Assembly (NCBI RefSeq): GCF_002277815.1
Contig: NZ_NKJI01000001.1
Coordinates: forward strand, 179,501-243,500
Reading direction: 5' to 3'
From: Pseudomonas sp. ERMR1:02
GTDB lineage: Bacteria; Pseudomonadota; Gammaproteobacteria; Pseudomonadales; Pseudomonadaceae
Length of the DNA: 64,000 nucleotides
Shown here: piece after piece, positions 45,697-54,778 of the stretch
Numbering within the stretch: position 1 is the first letter of the stretch
Layout: each line of letters begins with the position of its first letter
Notes under the pieces: generated by a model
Seen by the model: only the letters and a program-made list of their open reading frames with translations
What the model was told of the DNA's origin: nothing
The model's database searches: none
Made by a program: the position numbers and the translations under genes

Positions 45697-47037
45697 TTAA
45701 TCGAGCATCAACACCTTGGCCAGAACAATCTTCGGCCCTTTCATCTTCTTGATAATGATCCGCAGGCCTTCGACTTCCAGCACTTCTTCCTCTTCCGGCA
45801 CCCGTTTCAGGCTGTCATAGACAAGCCCGGCGAGTGTTTCGGCTTCAACGTGGTCCAGGTCGATACCCAACAGCCGTTCGACCTTGAACAGCGGCGTATC
45901 GCCCCGAACCAGCAGTTTGCCCGGCTGATACGCGAGGATCCCGCGCTCGGCCTTGTGGTGTTCGTCCTGGATATCGCCAACCAGAGCTTCCAGCACATCT
46001 TCCATGGTCAGGAAGCCGATCACCTTGCCATCGGCCTCCTCGACCAGCGCGAAATGCGCGCCGCCCTGGCGGAACTGTTCCAGCAGGCTGGACAGCTGCA
46101 TGTGCCTGGTCACTCGCTCCAGCGGGTGCAGAAGCTCGATCATATTGAACTTGGACGGTAGCATTTCCAGCAGCGACAGCTGCAGCAGCAGGTCCTTGAT
46201 GTGTAGCAGGCCGATAAAGCTGGCAGTTTGTTCGTCGTACACCGGGTAGCGGCTGTACTTGTGGCGGCGGAACACACTGAACACATCTTCCAGCGCGGCC
46301 GTGCTGTTGAGGTAAACCAGGTCTTCACGCGAGTTGGCCCAGTCAACCACTTCCAGCTCGCCCATTTCCACGGCCGAGGCCACTACGCGCATGTCCTGGT
46401 CGCTGGGGTCGCTGGCGCGACTGGAGTGGAGGATCAACTTGAGCTCGTCGCGGCTGTAATGGTGCTCGTGGTGCGGACCAGGTTCACCTTGCCCTGCGAT
46501 GCGCAGGATCTGGTTGGCGCTGGCGTTGAGCAAGTAGATGGCCGGGTACATGGCCCAGTAGAACAGGTACAGCGGCACCGCGGTCCACAGCGACAGCAAT
46601 TCGGGTTTGCGGATGGCCCAGGATTTCGGGGCCAGTTCGCCGACCACGATGTGCAGGTACGAAATGATGAAGAACGCAGTGAAGAACGAAACCGCCTTGA
46701 CCACCTCGGCCGAATCCACGCCCACGGCACTCAGCACGGGTGCCAGAAGGTGTGCGAACGCCGGTTCGCCGACCCAGCCCAAGCCCAGGGAGGCGAGGGT
46801 GATACCCAGTTGGCACGCCGACAGGTAAGCATCGAGCTGACTGTGCACGGTGCGCAGGATGTGCCCGCGCCAGCCGTGCTGTTCAGCGATGGCCTCGACC
46901 CGGGTCGAGCGCAGTTTGACCATGGCAAACTCTGCCGCAACGAAAAAGCCGTTGAGCAAAACCAGGATCAGAGCAAAAAGGATCATGCCGAAGTCGGCGA
47001 ATATTGATGCGAGGGTCAAGCCAGGGGAAGGGTCCAT
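45697..47037 (-). CDS. CNNM/CorC-HlyC family membrane protein
   Basis: 446 residues: DUF21/CNNM membrane domain (about 1-200, LVLLNGFFVAAEFAMVKLRS), two CBS domains (about 215-330), and a CorC/HlyC C-terminal domain (about 355-440). Family members are linked to Mg/Co homeostasis and are often called hemolysins, though lytic activity is not supported here. The ATG begins just before phoR in the same direction, separated by 124 bases. Confidence 0.86.
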   Translation of the reverse strand: MDPSPGLTLASIFADFGMILFALILVLLNGFFVAAEFAMVKLRSTRVEAIAEQHGWRGHILRTVHSQLDAYLSACQLGITLASLGLGWVGEPAFAHLLAPVLSAVGVDSAEVVKAVSFFTAFFIISYLHIVVGELAPKSWAIRKPELLSLWTAVPLYLFYWAMYPAIYLLNASANQILRIAGQGEPGPHHEHHYSRDELKLILHSSRASDPSDQDMRVVASAVEMGELEVVDWANSREDLVYLNSTAALEDVFSVFRRHKYSRYPVYDEQTASFIGLLHIKDLLLQLSLLEMLPSKFNMIELLHPLERVTRHMQLSSLLEQFRQGGAHFALVEEADGKVIGFLTMEDVLEALVGDIQDEHHKAERGILAYQPGKLLVRGDTPLFKVERLLGIDLDHVEAETLAGLVYDSLKRVPEEEEVLEVEGLRIIIKKMKGPKIVLAKVLMLD

Positions 47038-47161
47038 GATGGAGTTTTGCGGGTTCCGTGTATTCGAATGGATAGAAAAAAGTGCGTCTGAAAAGGCAGG
47101 CGCAAGTCAGCCAATGTAGCGGCTGACTTGGCGATTGCCTAGGGGGGAGTGCTCGCCGGTA

Positions 47162-48484
47162 CTAATCGGTGGTGCTGATAACCCGGGATTTGCTGACTTG
47201 GGCCGGTGCAAAATGGCAGGTAAATGTACTGCCGTGACCCGGTACGCTGCTGATCTCCATGCGTGCGCGATGACGCAACAGCACGTGTTTGACGATCGCC
47301 AGCCCCAGCCCGGTGCCGCCTGTATTGGAGTTGCGGCTGGAGTCGACACGATAGAAGCGTTCAGTCAAGCGCGGCAGGTGCTTGCTGTCGATGCCGATAC
47401 CGGAATCCTGCACGCTCAGATGCGCGCCTTGCTCATCGCCCCACCAACGAATGCGGATATTGCCTTCGGCCTGGGTGTACTTCACCGCGTTGAACACCAG
47501 ATTGGAAAACGCACTGCGCAACTCCGCTTCGCTGCCCTTGAGCAGAATCGTCGGGTCGGCTTCCACGGTAATCTTCTGGTTTTTCTGGCCGGACAGCTGT
47601 TGCGCATCACCCTTGATCGATTGCAGCAAACCGTCGATGGCCACCGGCTGGTTGTCCGACGGGTAATCGGTGGCTTCCAGCTTGGCCAGCAGCAGCAGAT
47701 CGTTGAGCAAGGTCTGCATGCGCCCGCCTTGCTGCTGCATCTGCTGCAGGGCGCGGGTCCAGCGCGGGTTCACTTCCTCGACGTTGTCGAGCAGGGTTTC
47801 CAGGTAGCCGCAAATAACCGTCAGCGGCGTGCGCAGTTCGTGGGACACGTTGGCGATGAAGTCTTTGCGCATCTGTTCCAGCTGATGGATGCGTGTTACG
47901 TCGCGCACCAGCATCAGGTGTTCATTGTTGCCGTATCGAGTGATGTAAAGCTGAATGCGCATCCGGTCGTTAGTCGGCGAGGGGATTTCCAGCGGCTCGG
48001 CGTAGCCGTCCTGCTCGAAATACTCCTTGAAGCGTGGATGGCGCACCAGGTTGGTCACTGGCTGGCCGCTGTCTTGCGGGGTCTTGAGGCCCAGCAGGGT
48101 TTCGGCGGCGCGGTTCCACCACTCCAGGTTGCCGTCGCTGTCGAGCATGACCACGGCGTCTTTCAACGCTGCGGTGGATTCCTGGACCCGGTCGATCACC
48201 GCTTGCAAGCGCCCGCGCACCCGTTGGTCGCGACGTTGCAGGTGGTAGATGCTGTCGAACACCTCGCCCCACAGGCCGTAGCCGTCGGGAGGCGCTTCAT
48301 CGGGTTTGTGCAGGCTCAGCCATTTGTGCAGGCGCAGCAGTTGCTTGAGGGTCCAGGCCAGATAAAGGCCCAGGCCCGCAGCGAGGCTCCAGCCGTAGTA
48401 GCCGGTGATCAAGCCGATCACCAGGCAGGCGGTGACCAGCAGCAGCATGTGGCGAATCAGGGTGCCATGCCAGTTTTGGTTCAC
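47162..48484 (-). CDS. phoR: Phosphate regulon sensor kinase PhoR
   Basis: 440 residues. N-terminal membrane segment (LIRHMLLLVTACLVIGLITGYY region), PAS domain (about 95-200), dimerisation box NVSHELRTPLT with the phospho-His, and ATPase boxes NLVFNAVKYT, DSGIGIDSK and GGTGLGLAIV. It phosphorylates PhoB when phosphate is low, controlled by PstSCAB-PhoU, whose genes are 5 kb away. phoB lies 44 bases upstream in the same direction. Confidence 0.95.
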   Translation of the reverse strand: MNQNWHGTLIRHMLLLVTACLVIGLITGYYGWSLAAGLGLYLAWTLKQLLRLHKWLSLHKPDEAPPDGYGLWGEVFDSIYHLQRRDQRVRGRLQAVIDRVQESTAALKDAVVMLDSDGNLEWWNRAAETLLGLKTPQDSGQPVTNLVRHPRFKEYFEQDGYAEPLEIPSPTNDRMRIQLYITRYGNNEHLMLVRDVTRIHQLEQMRKDFIANVSHELRTPLTVICGYLETLLDNVEEVNPRWTRALQQMQQQGGRMQTLLNDLLLLAKLEATDYPSDNQPVAIDGLLQSIKGDAQQLSGQKNQKITVEADPTILLKGSEAELRSAFSNLVFNAVKYTQAEGNIRIRWWGDEQGAHLSVQDSGIGIDSKHLPRLTERFYRVDSSRNSNTGGTGLGLAIVKHVLLRHRARMEISSVPGHGSTFTCHFAPAQVSKSRVISTTD

Positions 48485-48528
48485 TTGAACGCGCGTCCTT
48501 GTCTACTTCTAAAGCGGGAAAAGTCCGG

Positions 48529-49218
48529 TCAGGCTTTGGTAGAAAAGCGGTAACCGGTGCCGCGCACGGTTTGTACCAGATTTTCGTAGGCATCGCCGAG
48601 GGCTTTGCGCAGACGTCGGATGTGCACATCCACGGTACGTTCCTCGACATAAACGTTGCCGCCCCAGACCTGATCCAGCAACTGGCCACGGGTGTAGGCG
48701 CGTTCCTGGTGGGTCATGAAAAATTGCAGCAGACGGTATTCGGTCGGTCCCATTTCCGCGGGTTTGCCATCGATGGTCACGCGGTGGCCGATCGGGTCCA
48801 GCAACAGGCCGCCGACTTCAATCGGCGCCTCGCCATCGGTCGGGCCGGCACGGCGCAGTACAGCTTTGAGGCGCGCGACTAGCTCACGGGGGGAAAAAGG
48901 TTTGGTGATGTAATCATCGGCGCCGACTTCCAGGCCCTGGATCTTGTTGTCCTCTTCGCCCTTGGCGGTGAGCATGATGATCGGGATATCCCCGGTCAGC
49001 TCATCGCGCTTGAGGCGGCGGGCCAGCTCGATACCGGAAGTGCCGGGCAGCATCCAGTCGAGCAGGATCAAGTCCGGTTTACGGTCGACGATAATGGCGT
49101 GAGCCTGCTGGGAGTTCTCCGCCTCCAGGCAGTCATAGCCGGCCATTTCCAACGCAACGGCGATCATTTCGCGAATGGGCGCTTCGTCGTCGACGATCAG
49201 AATGCTCCTGCCAACCAT
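48529..49218 (-). CDS. phoB: Phosphate regulon response regulator PhoB
   Basis: 229 residues, OmpR/PhoB type: receiver with acid pair VDDEAPIRE, Asp in [13 protein letters not shown] and Lys in ITKPFSPRE, then a winged-helix DNA-binding domain ending [13 protein letters not shown]. It binds Pho boxes such as those at 36230 and 37497. A possible Pho box lies just upstream of its own start. Confidence 0.96.
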   Translation of the reverse strand: MVGRSILIVDDEAPIREMIAVALEMAGYDCLEAENSQQAHAIIVDRKPDLILLDWMLPGTSGIELARRLKRDELTGDIPIIMLTAKGEEDNKIQGLEVGADDYITKPFSPRELVARLKAVLRRAGPTDGEAPIEVGGLLLDPIGHRVTIDGKPAEMGPTEYRLLQFFMTHQERAYTRGQLLDQVWGGNVYVEERTVDVHIRRLRKALGDAYENLVQTVRGTGYRFSTKA

Positions 49219-49230
49219 GCCTTAATCCTC

Positions 49231-49248
49231 TTGTCATTTAACTGTCTT
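49231..49248. promoter_or_regulatory. Possible Pho box upstream of phoB
   Basis: TTGTCATTTAACTGTCTT has two recognisable half-sites 11 bp apart, on the strand opposite to phoB and only 13 bases from its start, so its placement is unusual. Autoregulation of phoBR is known in other bacteria. Weak evidence. Confidence 0.5.
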
Positions 49249-49369
49249 GCGCCGCATTAGATAACGGAATTATTGCAGTCGTGTGACAGTATTTTAGTCG
49301 CCTGCAGTTGTCACGAACCTGGACTAAGCTCTAATTTCGAATCCTGACAACCGCAAAAGGAAGGTTTCC

Positions 49370-49753
49370 ATGAATCACATTGCTCAATCCTGGAAGACTC
49401 TGCTGATCACGGCTGCGCTAACGCTGCCGACATTGGCCTTCGCCGCCGAGCCGGCGATGATGAAAGACGGCATGATGGTCGATCATAAGGGTATGACCGT
49501 GTACACGTTCGACAAGGACAGTGGCGGCAAGTCGATGTGTAATGGTGATTGTGCCAAGAACTGGCCACCGATGATGGCCCCGGCGGGCGCCGCGGTTTCA
49601 GGCAAGTGGAGCACAATCAAGCGTGACGACGGCACGATGCAATACGCTTACGACGGCAAGCCGCTGTATACGTTCATGAAGGATAAAAAGCCCGGTGACA
49701 TGGTAGGCGACAACATGAAGGACGTGTGGCACGCCATGCGCGAGCATAAATAA
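49370..49753 (+). CDS. Secreted repeat protein of the COG4315 type
   Basis: 127 residues with signal peptide (LLITAALTLPTLAFA). Two copies of the short secreted repeat follow, with TVYTFDKDSGGKSMCNGDCAKNWPP and the PLYTFMKDKKPGDMVGDNMKDVW segment. Family members are periplasmic or lipid-anchored proteins of unknown function; a lipobox Cys is absent here. RBS AAGGAAGG. It is divergent from phoB. Confidence 0.82.
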   Translation: MNHIAQSWKTLLITAALTLPTLAFAAEPAMMKDGMMVDHKGMTVYTFDKDSGGKSMCNGDCAKNWPPMMAPAGAAVSGKWSTIKRDDGTMQYAYDGKPLYTFMKDKKPGDMVGDNMKDVWHAMREHK

Positions 49754-49767
49754 ACGCCCCGCTTTTC

Positions 49768-49835
49768 GTCGGAGCGAGGCTTGCCCGCGAAGGCGTCTTC
49801 GAGATCGCCATCGCAGGTAAGCCTTGCTCCTACAG
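49768..49835. repeat. Degenerate REPIN (TAGGAGCGAGGCTTGCCCGC family)
   Basis: A good left arm (GGAGCGAGGCTTGCCCGC) and a decayed right arm (GCAGGTAAGCCTTGCTCCTA) in the gap before the convergent ubiA. Confidence 0.78.
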
Positions 49836-49856
49836 AAAGCGGGTCAGGGCCTTATC

Positions 49857-50747
49857 TCAACGCAACGCATAATCCAGCACAATCCCGACAAAAATCGCCA
49901 ACCCGGCCCAGTGGTTGTGCAAAAACGCCTTGAAACAGCGCATCCGGTCCTTGCCACGGGTGTACCAGAATTCCCACGCGAAACAGCCCGCCGCCACCGC
50001 CAACCCGAGCTGGAACCAGCCACCGAGCTCGAATTTCGAACCAGCCAGCAACAGACAGCCCAGCGCCAACCCTTGCAGGGTCAGGATAATCACCCGGTCC
50101 GCCTCGCCAAACAGAATCGCCGTGGATTTCACGCCGATCTTCAAATCGTCATCGCGGTCGGTCATTGCGTAATAAGTGTCGTAGGCCACCGTCCACATCA
50201 GATTGGCGATCCACAGTAACCAGGCCGCTGCCGGCAGTTCACCGGTTTCGGCGGTGAACGCCATCGGCATCCCCCAGGAAAATGCCGCGCCCAGCACCAC
50301 TTGCGGGTAATAGGTGTAGCGCTTCATAAACGGATAACTGAACGCCAAGGCCAGGCCACCGAACGATAGCCAGATTGTTGCCGCATTGGTGCACAGCACC
50401 AGCAGGAAGCTCACGCCCATCAATAGAGCAAAAAACACCAGCGCCTCTTTGGAGCTGATCTTGCCGCTCACCAACGGCCGCTGTTCAGTGCGCTTCACAT
50501 GGCCGTCGACTTTGCGGTCCGCCCAATCGTTGATGACACAGCCACCAGCGCGGGTCAGCACCACGCCGAGGACGAAAATCACGACATTGGCCAGCGACGG
50601 CGAACCCTTGCCGGCAATCCACAGCGCCCACAACGTCGGCCACAGCAGCAGATAAATGCCGATCGGCTTGTCCATGCGCGTCAGCTGAATGAAATCCCAG
50701 GCCCGTGGGTTCAAGCGGTTCAGGGACTTGAGCAGGCTCTGGTACAT
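49857..50747 (-). CDS. ubiA: 4-hydroxybenzoate octaprenyltransferase UbiA
   Basis: 296 residues from [19 protein letters not shown]. Prenylates 4-hydroxybenzoate in ubiquinone synthesis at the inner membrane. About eight to nine membrane helices; the two Asp-rich substrate motifs are [18 protein letters not shown] and [13 protein letters not shown]. The start ATG overlaps the ubiC stop (TGATG), so the two are translationally coupled. Confidence 0.95.
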   Translation of the reverse strand: MYQSLLKSLNRLNPRAWDFIQLTRMDKPIGIYLLLWPTLWALWIAGKGSPSLANVVIFVLGVVLTRAGGCVINDWADRKVDGHVKRTEQRPLVSGKISSKEALVFFALLMGVSFLLVLCTNAATIWLSFGGLALAFSYPFMKRYTYYPQVVLGAAFSWGMPMAFTAETGELPAAAWLLWIANLMWTVAYDTYYAMTDRDDDLKIGVKSTAILFGEADRVIILTLQGLALGCLLLAGSKFELGGWFQLGLAVAAGCFAWEFWYTRGKDRMRCFKAFLHNHWAGLAIFVGIVLDYALR

Positions 50748-51310
50748 CAGCAGTTCTCCGGGTGGGCGCGGGCGGCGCTCCACAGGGTCGGCAAGAAAAT
50801 TTCAGCCACCAGCACGCTCAACGTACCGCGGTCAAAGCGCGAACGGCGACCCCATAGCTCAACGGCCTGAACTTCCGTAGGCAGCCACGCTTGAGGATAG
50901 TGACAAACCTCGATGGCGCGGCGCTGGAACGCGTGGTCGCAAAACAGCAGTTCGCCCAGAGAGCGGCTGCCCAGCTCGTCCATGTGCAAGCCGTCGCCCT
51001 GCAATGCGCTGCGCGCCGCGACGCTGCGGGCAAACACCCACGCCTGGCCATGCCCGCGCAAATACACCTCGCGCACCCAGCCTTCACTGCCTTCGGCCAG
51101 ATCCAGCGCGGCGCATTCGTCAGCGCGCAAGGTCTGCCAGCCTTCGAACAACGGCGTGACACTGAAGCCGTCATTCGACAAACGGGTCAGGCGGCGGGTC
51201 AGCGATCCTTCGTCGAACAGCCAGTCGAGGGTAGACGTGTCGGGGAGGGGCGTCAGTTGGCTCTTGGGAAGCCAAAGCGGGGCCAAGCAAGGGGATTCTG
51301 AGTGCGGCAC
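50747..51310 (-). CDS. ubiC: Chorismate pyruvate-lyase UbiC
   Basis: 187 residues of the UbiC family: turns chorismate into 4-hydroxybenzoate and pyruvate, the first committed step of ubiquinone synthesis. Seen: [38 protein letters not shown] and [18 protein letters not shown]. Stop overlaps the ubiA start. Confidence 0.93.
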   Translation of the reverse strand: MPHSESPCLAPLWLPKSQLTPLPDTSTLDWLFDEGSLTRRLTRLSNDGFSVTPLFEGWQTLRADECAALDLAEGSEGWVREVYLRGHGQAWVFARSVAARSALQGDGLHMDELGSRSLGELLFCDHAFQRRAIEVCHYPQAWLPTEVQAVELWGRRSRFDRGTLSVLVAEIFLPTLWSAARAHPENC

Positions 51311-51509
51311 AGTGAGTCATTATTGGCAGCAAATGAGGCGGCGAGCTTAACATGTCAGCTAATAAATTTGAGTGATGTGGCTGCCCGTTGCGCCGAACAG
51401 GCTTGCATCTAGCCGTGCCCATCAGTACAAAACGCGCTGAGCCGGACGGCAGCGCTTCAATCATCGACCGTTCGTGCCGGCAAAAGCCTGAACCTGAGGA
51501 TGTACGTAA

Positions 51510-51680
51510 ATGAAAAAGTGGCAATGTGTGGTCTGCGGCCTGATCTACAACGAAGCCGACGGCTGGCCGGATGACGGCATTGCGCCGGGCACCCGCTGGG
51601 AAGACGTACCGGCAGACTGGCTGTGCCCGGACTGCGGTGTGGGCAAGATGGATTTTGAAATGATCGAAATCGCTGCTTAA
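51510..51680 (+). CDS. Rubredoxin
   Basis: 56 residues starting [20 protein letters not shown]. Two CxxCG knuckles (CVVCG and CPDCG) hold a single iron; the family motif [11 protein letters not shown] is intact. It shuttles electrons, in pseudomonads often between rubredoxin reductase and alkane hydroxylase or in oxidative stress. The reductase gene begins 17 bases later, so both form an operon. A GAGG site precedes the ATG. Confidence 0.95.
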   Translation: MKKWQCVVCGLIYNEADGWPDDGIAPGTRWEDVPADWLCPDCGVGKMDFEMIEIAA

Positions 51681-51697
51681 AAACTGAGGAGTAAGGA

Positions 51698-52846
51698 ATG
51701 AACGCACCTGTTGTGATCGTCGGTACTGGCTTGGCTGGTTACAACCTGGCCCGCGAGTTTCGCAAACTCGATGGCGAAACCCCGCTGCTGTTGATTACCG
51801 CCGATGACGGGCGCTCCTACTCCAAGCCGATGCTTTCCACAGGTTTCGGCAAAAACAAAGACGCCGACGGCCTGAGCATGGCCGAGCCAGGCGCAATGGC
51901 CGAGCAGTTGAAGGCCGAAGTGCGTACCCACACCCGCATCAGCGGCATCGACCCGGGCCACAAGCGCCTATGGATCGGTGAGGAAGCGGTGTACTACCGT
52001 GACCTGATCCTGGCCTGGGGCGCCGAAACCGTGCGGGTACCTATCGAAGGTGACGCGGTGGATTGCGTTTTCCCCATCAATGACCTGGAAGACTACGCAC
52101 GCTTTCGCGCCGCAGCGGCCGGTAAGCGTCGGGTGCTGCTGCTCGGCGCCGGGCTGATTGGTTGCGAGTTCGCCAACGACCTGAGCCTGGGCGGCTATGA
52201 GGTGCAACTGGTTGCACCGTGCGAACAGGTCATGCCGACCCTGTTGCACCCGGCGGCGGCCGGTGCGGTTCAGGCCGGGCTGGAAAGCCTTGGCGCACGC
52301 TTCCACTTAGGTCCCGTGCTCAATCGCCTTGAGCGCGTCGCCGATGGCCTGGAAGCGCACCTCTCCGACGGCCAGGTCATCCCGTGCGACGTGGTGGTCT
52401 CGGCCATTGGCCTGCGCCCGCGCATCGACCTGGCCGCCGCTGCCGGTTTGCAGGTCAATCGTGGCGTGATGGTCGACCGTCACCTGCAAACCTCTCACGC
52501 CAACATCTACGCACTAGGCGACTGTGCCGAGGTCGATGGGCTGAATCTGTTGTACGTGATGCCCCTGATGAGCTGTGCGAGAGCGCTGGCCCAGACCCTC
52601 GCCGGCAACCCGACGGCAGTCACCTATGGCCCGATGCCCATCACCGTGAAAACCCCGGTGTGCCCATTGGTGGTATCCCCGCCGCCACGGGGTTCGGAGG
52701 GCGTCTGGACGGTTGAAGGGCAGGGCGCCGACATCAAGGTGATATGTCGCGATGCCAGCGGCAAACTGCTCGGTTATGCCCTGACAGGCACGGCCGTAAT
52801 GGACAAACTGGCCCTGAACAAAGAGCTTCCGGCGCTGCTGGCGTAA
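51698..52846 (+). CDS. Rubredoxin reductase (FAD/NAD-dependent)
   Basis: 382 residues. FAD-binding N-terminus [20 protein letters not shown]-binding [20 protein letters not shown], and the second FAD motif [13 protein letters not shown]. Transfers electrons from NADH to the adjacent rubredoxin. Length and order match the AlkT/RubB type, PA5349 in P. aeruginosa. Confidence 0.93.
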   Translation: MNAPVVIVGTGLAGYNLAREFRKLDGETPLLLITADDGRSYSKPMLSTGFGKNKDADGLSMAEPGAMAEQLKAEVRTHTRISGIDPGHKRLWIGEEAVYYRDLILAWGAETVRVPIEGDAVDCVFPINDLEDYARFRAAAAGKRRVLLLGAGLIGCEFANDLSLGGYEVQLVAPCEQVMPTLLHPAAAGAVQAGLESLGARFHLGPVLNRLERVADGLEAHLSDGQVIPCDVVVSAIGLRPRIDLAAAAGLQVNRGVMVDRHLQTSHANIYALGDCAEVDGLNLLYVMPLMSCARALAQTLAGNPTAVTYGPMPITVKTPVCPLVVSPPPRGSEGVWTVEGQGADIKVICRDASGKLLGYALTGTAVMDKLALNKELPALLA

Positions 52847-53040
52847 ATGCCGGTCGTTCTGTCGGAATCACCCCCCTATAGACGTTATAAAGGTCGCGCC
52901 GATACTGGCGCGGCTCTTCCGTAAGTGCCATCCTCACTCCCGTCTGCCGCAGAGTAGAGCACCTGCGGCGCTTTGGGCGCTGCTCGGCAGAGAGCAGCAC
53001 GGACATAACAACAAAAAACCGTCAAAGGGGCTTCACTAAT

Positions 53041-53316
53041 ATGCGTAAACCAGAACTCGCCGCAGCAATTGCTGAAAAAGCAGACCTCACCAAAGAGCAG
53101 GCCAACCGCGTCCTCAACGCCGTTCTCGAAGAAATCACCGGCGCCCTGCACCGCAAAGACAGCGTCACGCTGGTAGGCTTCGGCACCTTCCTGCAACGCC
53201 ACCGCGGCGCCCGCACCGGCAAAAACCCGCAAACCGGTGAGCCAGTGAAGATCAAGGCCAGCAACACTGTTGCTTTCAAGCCTGGGAAATCGTTGAAAGA
53301 TAGTGTTAATCCGTAA
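53041..53316 (+). CDS. HU-family DNA-binding protein
   Basis: 91 residues. HU fold with VTLVGFGTFLQRHRGARTGKNPQTGEPVKI including the conserved R-x-x-R-N-P-type arm. A nucleoid protein that bends DNA. It follows the rubredoxin reductase in the same order as PA5348 in P. aeruginosa. Its own strong terminator follows. Confidence 0.93.
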   Translation: MRKPELAAAIAEKADLTKEQANRVLNAVLEEITGALHRKDSVTLVGFGTFLQRHRGARTGKNPQTGEPVKIKASNTVAFKPGKSLKDSVNP

Positions 53317-53356
53317 GACGTTTCCCTGACCCGCGTAGCGGGGGAGTGGAATAAAG

Positions 53357-53396
53357 AATGGGCACGCCAACCGAGGTTGGGTGCCCATTTTTTGTG
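53357..53396 (+). terminator. Rho-independent terminator after the HU gene
   Basis: Long stem: AATGGGCAC/GTGCCCATT (outer) and CCAACC/GGTTGG (inner) with one bulged G and a T6 run. It stands between HU and the convergent membrane-protein gene. Confidence 0.88.
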
Positions 53397-53405
53397 GCTA
53401 CTTGA

Positions 53406-53786
53406 TTATTTCCACATTGCTATCAAGCCCAGAGTCACAATGCCGGTTAATGCCGTTAGAAGAGACCATTGCAACACAACTAGCTTTCGCCTGAGGTCTC
53501 TAGGGAAGTTTTCAATATCCTCCGCACTGACGATGCCGTGTTTCAGGAAAAATCGAGGGAACGTTACGACACTGGAGACTGAGTAAACCAGCCGGGTTTT
53601 GCCCCTGAGTCCTTTGTCTATGCGTGCCGGGACAGTTATGAGTGAAGAACTGTTTTTGAAGTGCTCCGACAAGACCTCTCCCTTGGTGTATCCCAGATAA
53701 ATAGCGACCCCAAAAATAATAATGGCACCACCAAAAACTAATAGACCTGACACCACGAAGAGTGCGTCTGCAAAGCTGATGTTCAT
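53406..53786 (-). CDS. Putative immunity membrane protein, copy 3
   Basis: 126 residues with two membrane helices (about 8-30: LFVVSGLLVFGGAIIIFGVA, and about 105-123: LLTALTGIVTLGLIAM). The cytoplasmic or periplasmic middle has FKNSSSLITVPARI, SSVVTFPRFFLKHGIVSAED and IENFPRDLRRKLVVLQWS. All of these elements recur in the two neighbouring genes. It is the last of three tandem paralogues behind the PAAR effector and is low in GC. Function is inferred from position and shared fold; I do not know the family name. Confidence 0.72.
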   Translation of the reverse strand: MNISFADALFVVSGLLVFGGAIIIFGVAIYLGYTKGEVLSEHFKNSSSLITVPARIDKGLRGKTRLVYSVSSVVTFPRFFLKHGIVSAEDIENFPRDLRRKLVVLQWSLLTALTGIVTLGLIAMWK

Positions 53787-53870
53787 TGAGTGGCCTCAAA
53801 AATTATTAGCTATTCAAGTACTCCTGATATTCACCATGCGATGAGTAGCGCCATCGCTTTCTAGGGATCA

Positions 53871-54256
53871 TTACTGGATCTGGTCTGTGATTTTTCCAAT
53901 ACCCCACAGCAAAAATAGTGCCCCCACAAGCGTTACTACTCTCCGGCGCAAAAAACCAACTTGCGCTTGATTGGTGCTGGGAGGTTCTTTATATCTTCAG
54001 CACTGATGCTACCGTTTTCGATACCTTTACGTGGCGAGGTAACGTAATCAGCAATGTTGCCTATCAGCCTCAGCCGTCCCCATGGTCCAGCATGTCGCCA
54101 GAAGGCAAGAACCGTGATTGCTGGGCTGTTTTTCAGGTGCTCGAAGATCACATCCATCTTGGTGTAGGACATATGAAGCGCAACGACAATCCAGATGAAC
54201 ATCAGTATGAGGATTCCGCCACCGATAATACCAAATGTCATCTCGGTCGTACTCAT
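53871..54256 (-). CDS. Putative immunity membrane protein, copy 2 (apparent frameshift)
   Basis: The same architecture as copies 1 and 3: N-terminal helix (IIGGGILILMFIWIVVAL), FEHLKNSPAITVLAFW, GNIADYVTSPRKGIENGSISAED and NLPAPIKRKLVF. The frame breaks at the A6 run 53950-53955; a seventh A gives KRKLVFLRRRVVTLVGALFL and a 128-residue protein, the same length as its neighbours (126 and 127). Without the repair it would lack its second membrane helix. Confidence 0.68.
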
Positions 54257-54394
54257 TTCGTTGCCTCGTAACTGCGGACGTCCAAATGGTAATCATGAAA
54301 ATTTTTAATGCTGTTTGACAAAAATTAATGTCGTAGAGGCGCCTATTCTGTTGGTGTGAAGAGCTTTTGTTAAAACTAGTTATATTGTTCAGTT

Positions 54395-54778
54395 TTAATT
54401 GAGTATTCCTGATCGTCCTATTATGACGAGCGATACCATTGAAGCGATAAGACCTATAAAGCTCCACTGCAGAATTTTAAGTTGTCGTTTTAGTGGGGAG
54501 GGGAAACTTTCTATTTCCTCAGCGGTAATTAGTTTCCGGCTGATGAAGAAATTCGGGAACGTAACAATGCTGGAAATATTTCCTATCAGCAGTATTCTCC
54601 TATAGAAGGTTGTCCCTTTGTGAATGCCAAAAATAAGCAAGACTGAGCAATGTTTGAAGTGAGACGAAATTATGTCTTTCTTCGTGTGGCTCAAATACAA
54701 AGCTGATCCAATGCAGATGAATTGTCCAGTGATAACTATGAGACACAAACTACCGAGAATTAGATTGGGGGTAATCAT
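54395..54778 (-). CDS. Putative immunity membrane protein, copy 1 (coupled to the effector)
   Basis: 127 residues: N-terminal helix (LILGSLCLIVITGQFICIGS), then FKHCSVLLIFGIHKG, GNISSIVTFPNFFISRKLITAEE and IESFPSPLKRQLKILQWSF with a second helix. Its ATG overlaps the effector stop in ATGA, the close coupling expected of an effector-immunity pair. A membrane location fits a toxin that acts on the inner membrane. No named immunity family is recognised. Confidence 0.74.
   Translation of the reverse strand: MITPNLILGSLCLIVITGQFICIGSALYLSHTKKDIISSHFKHCSVLLIFGIHKGTTFYRRILLIGNISSIVTFPNFFISRKLITAEEIESFPSPLKRQLKILQWSFIGLIASMVSLVIIGRSGILN

Noticed and set aside
47135..48553. A 472-codon plus-strand frame opposite phoR
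   Set aside because: Antisense shadow of phoR, whose kinase motifs are intact.
9182..49835. CRISPR arrays
   Set aside because: The repeats come as single inverted pairs at scattered sites, not as regularly spaced direct repeats; no cas genes.
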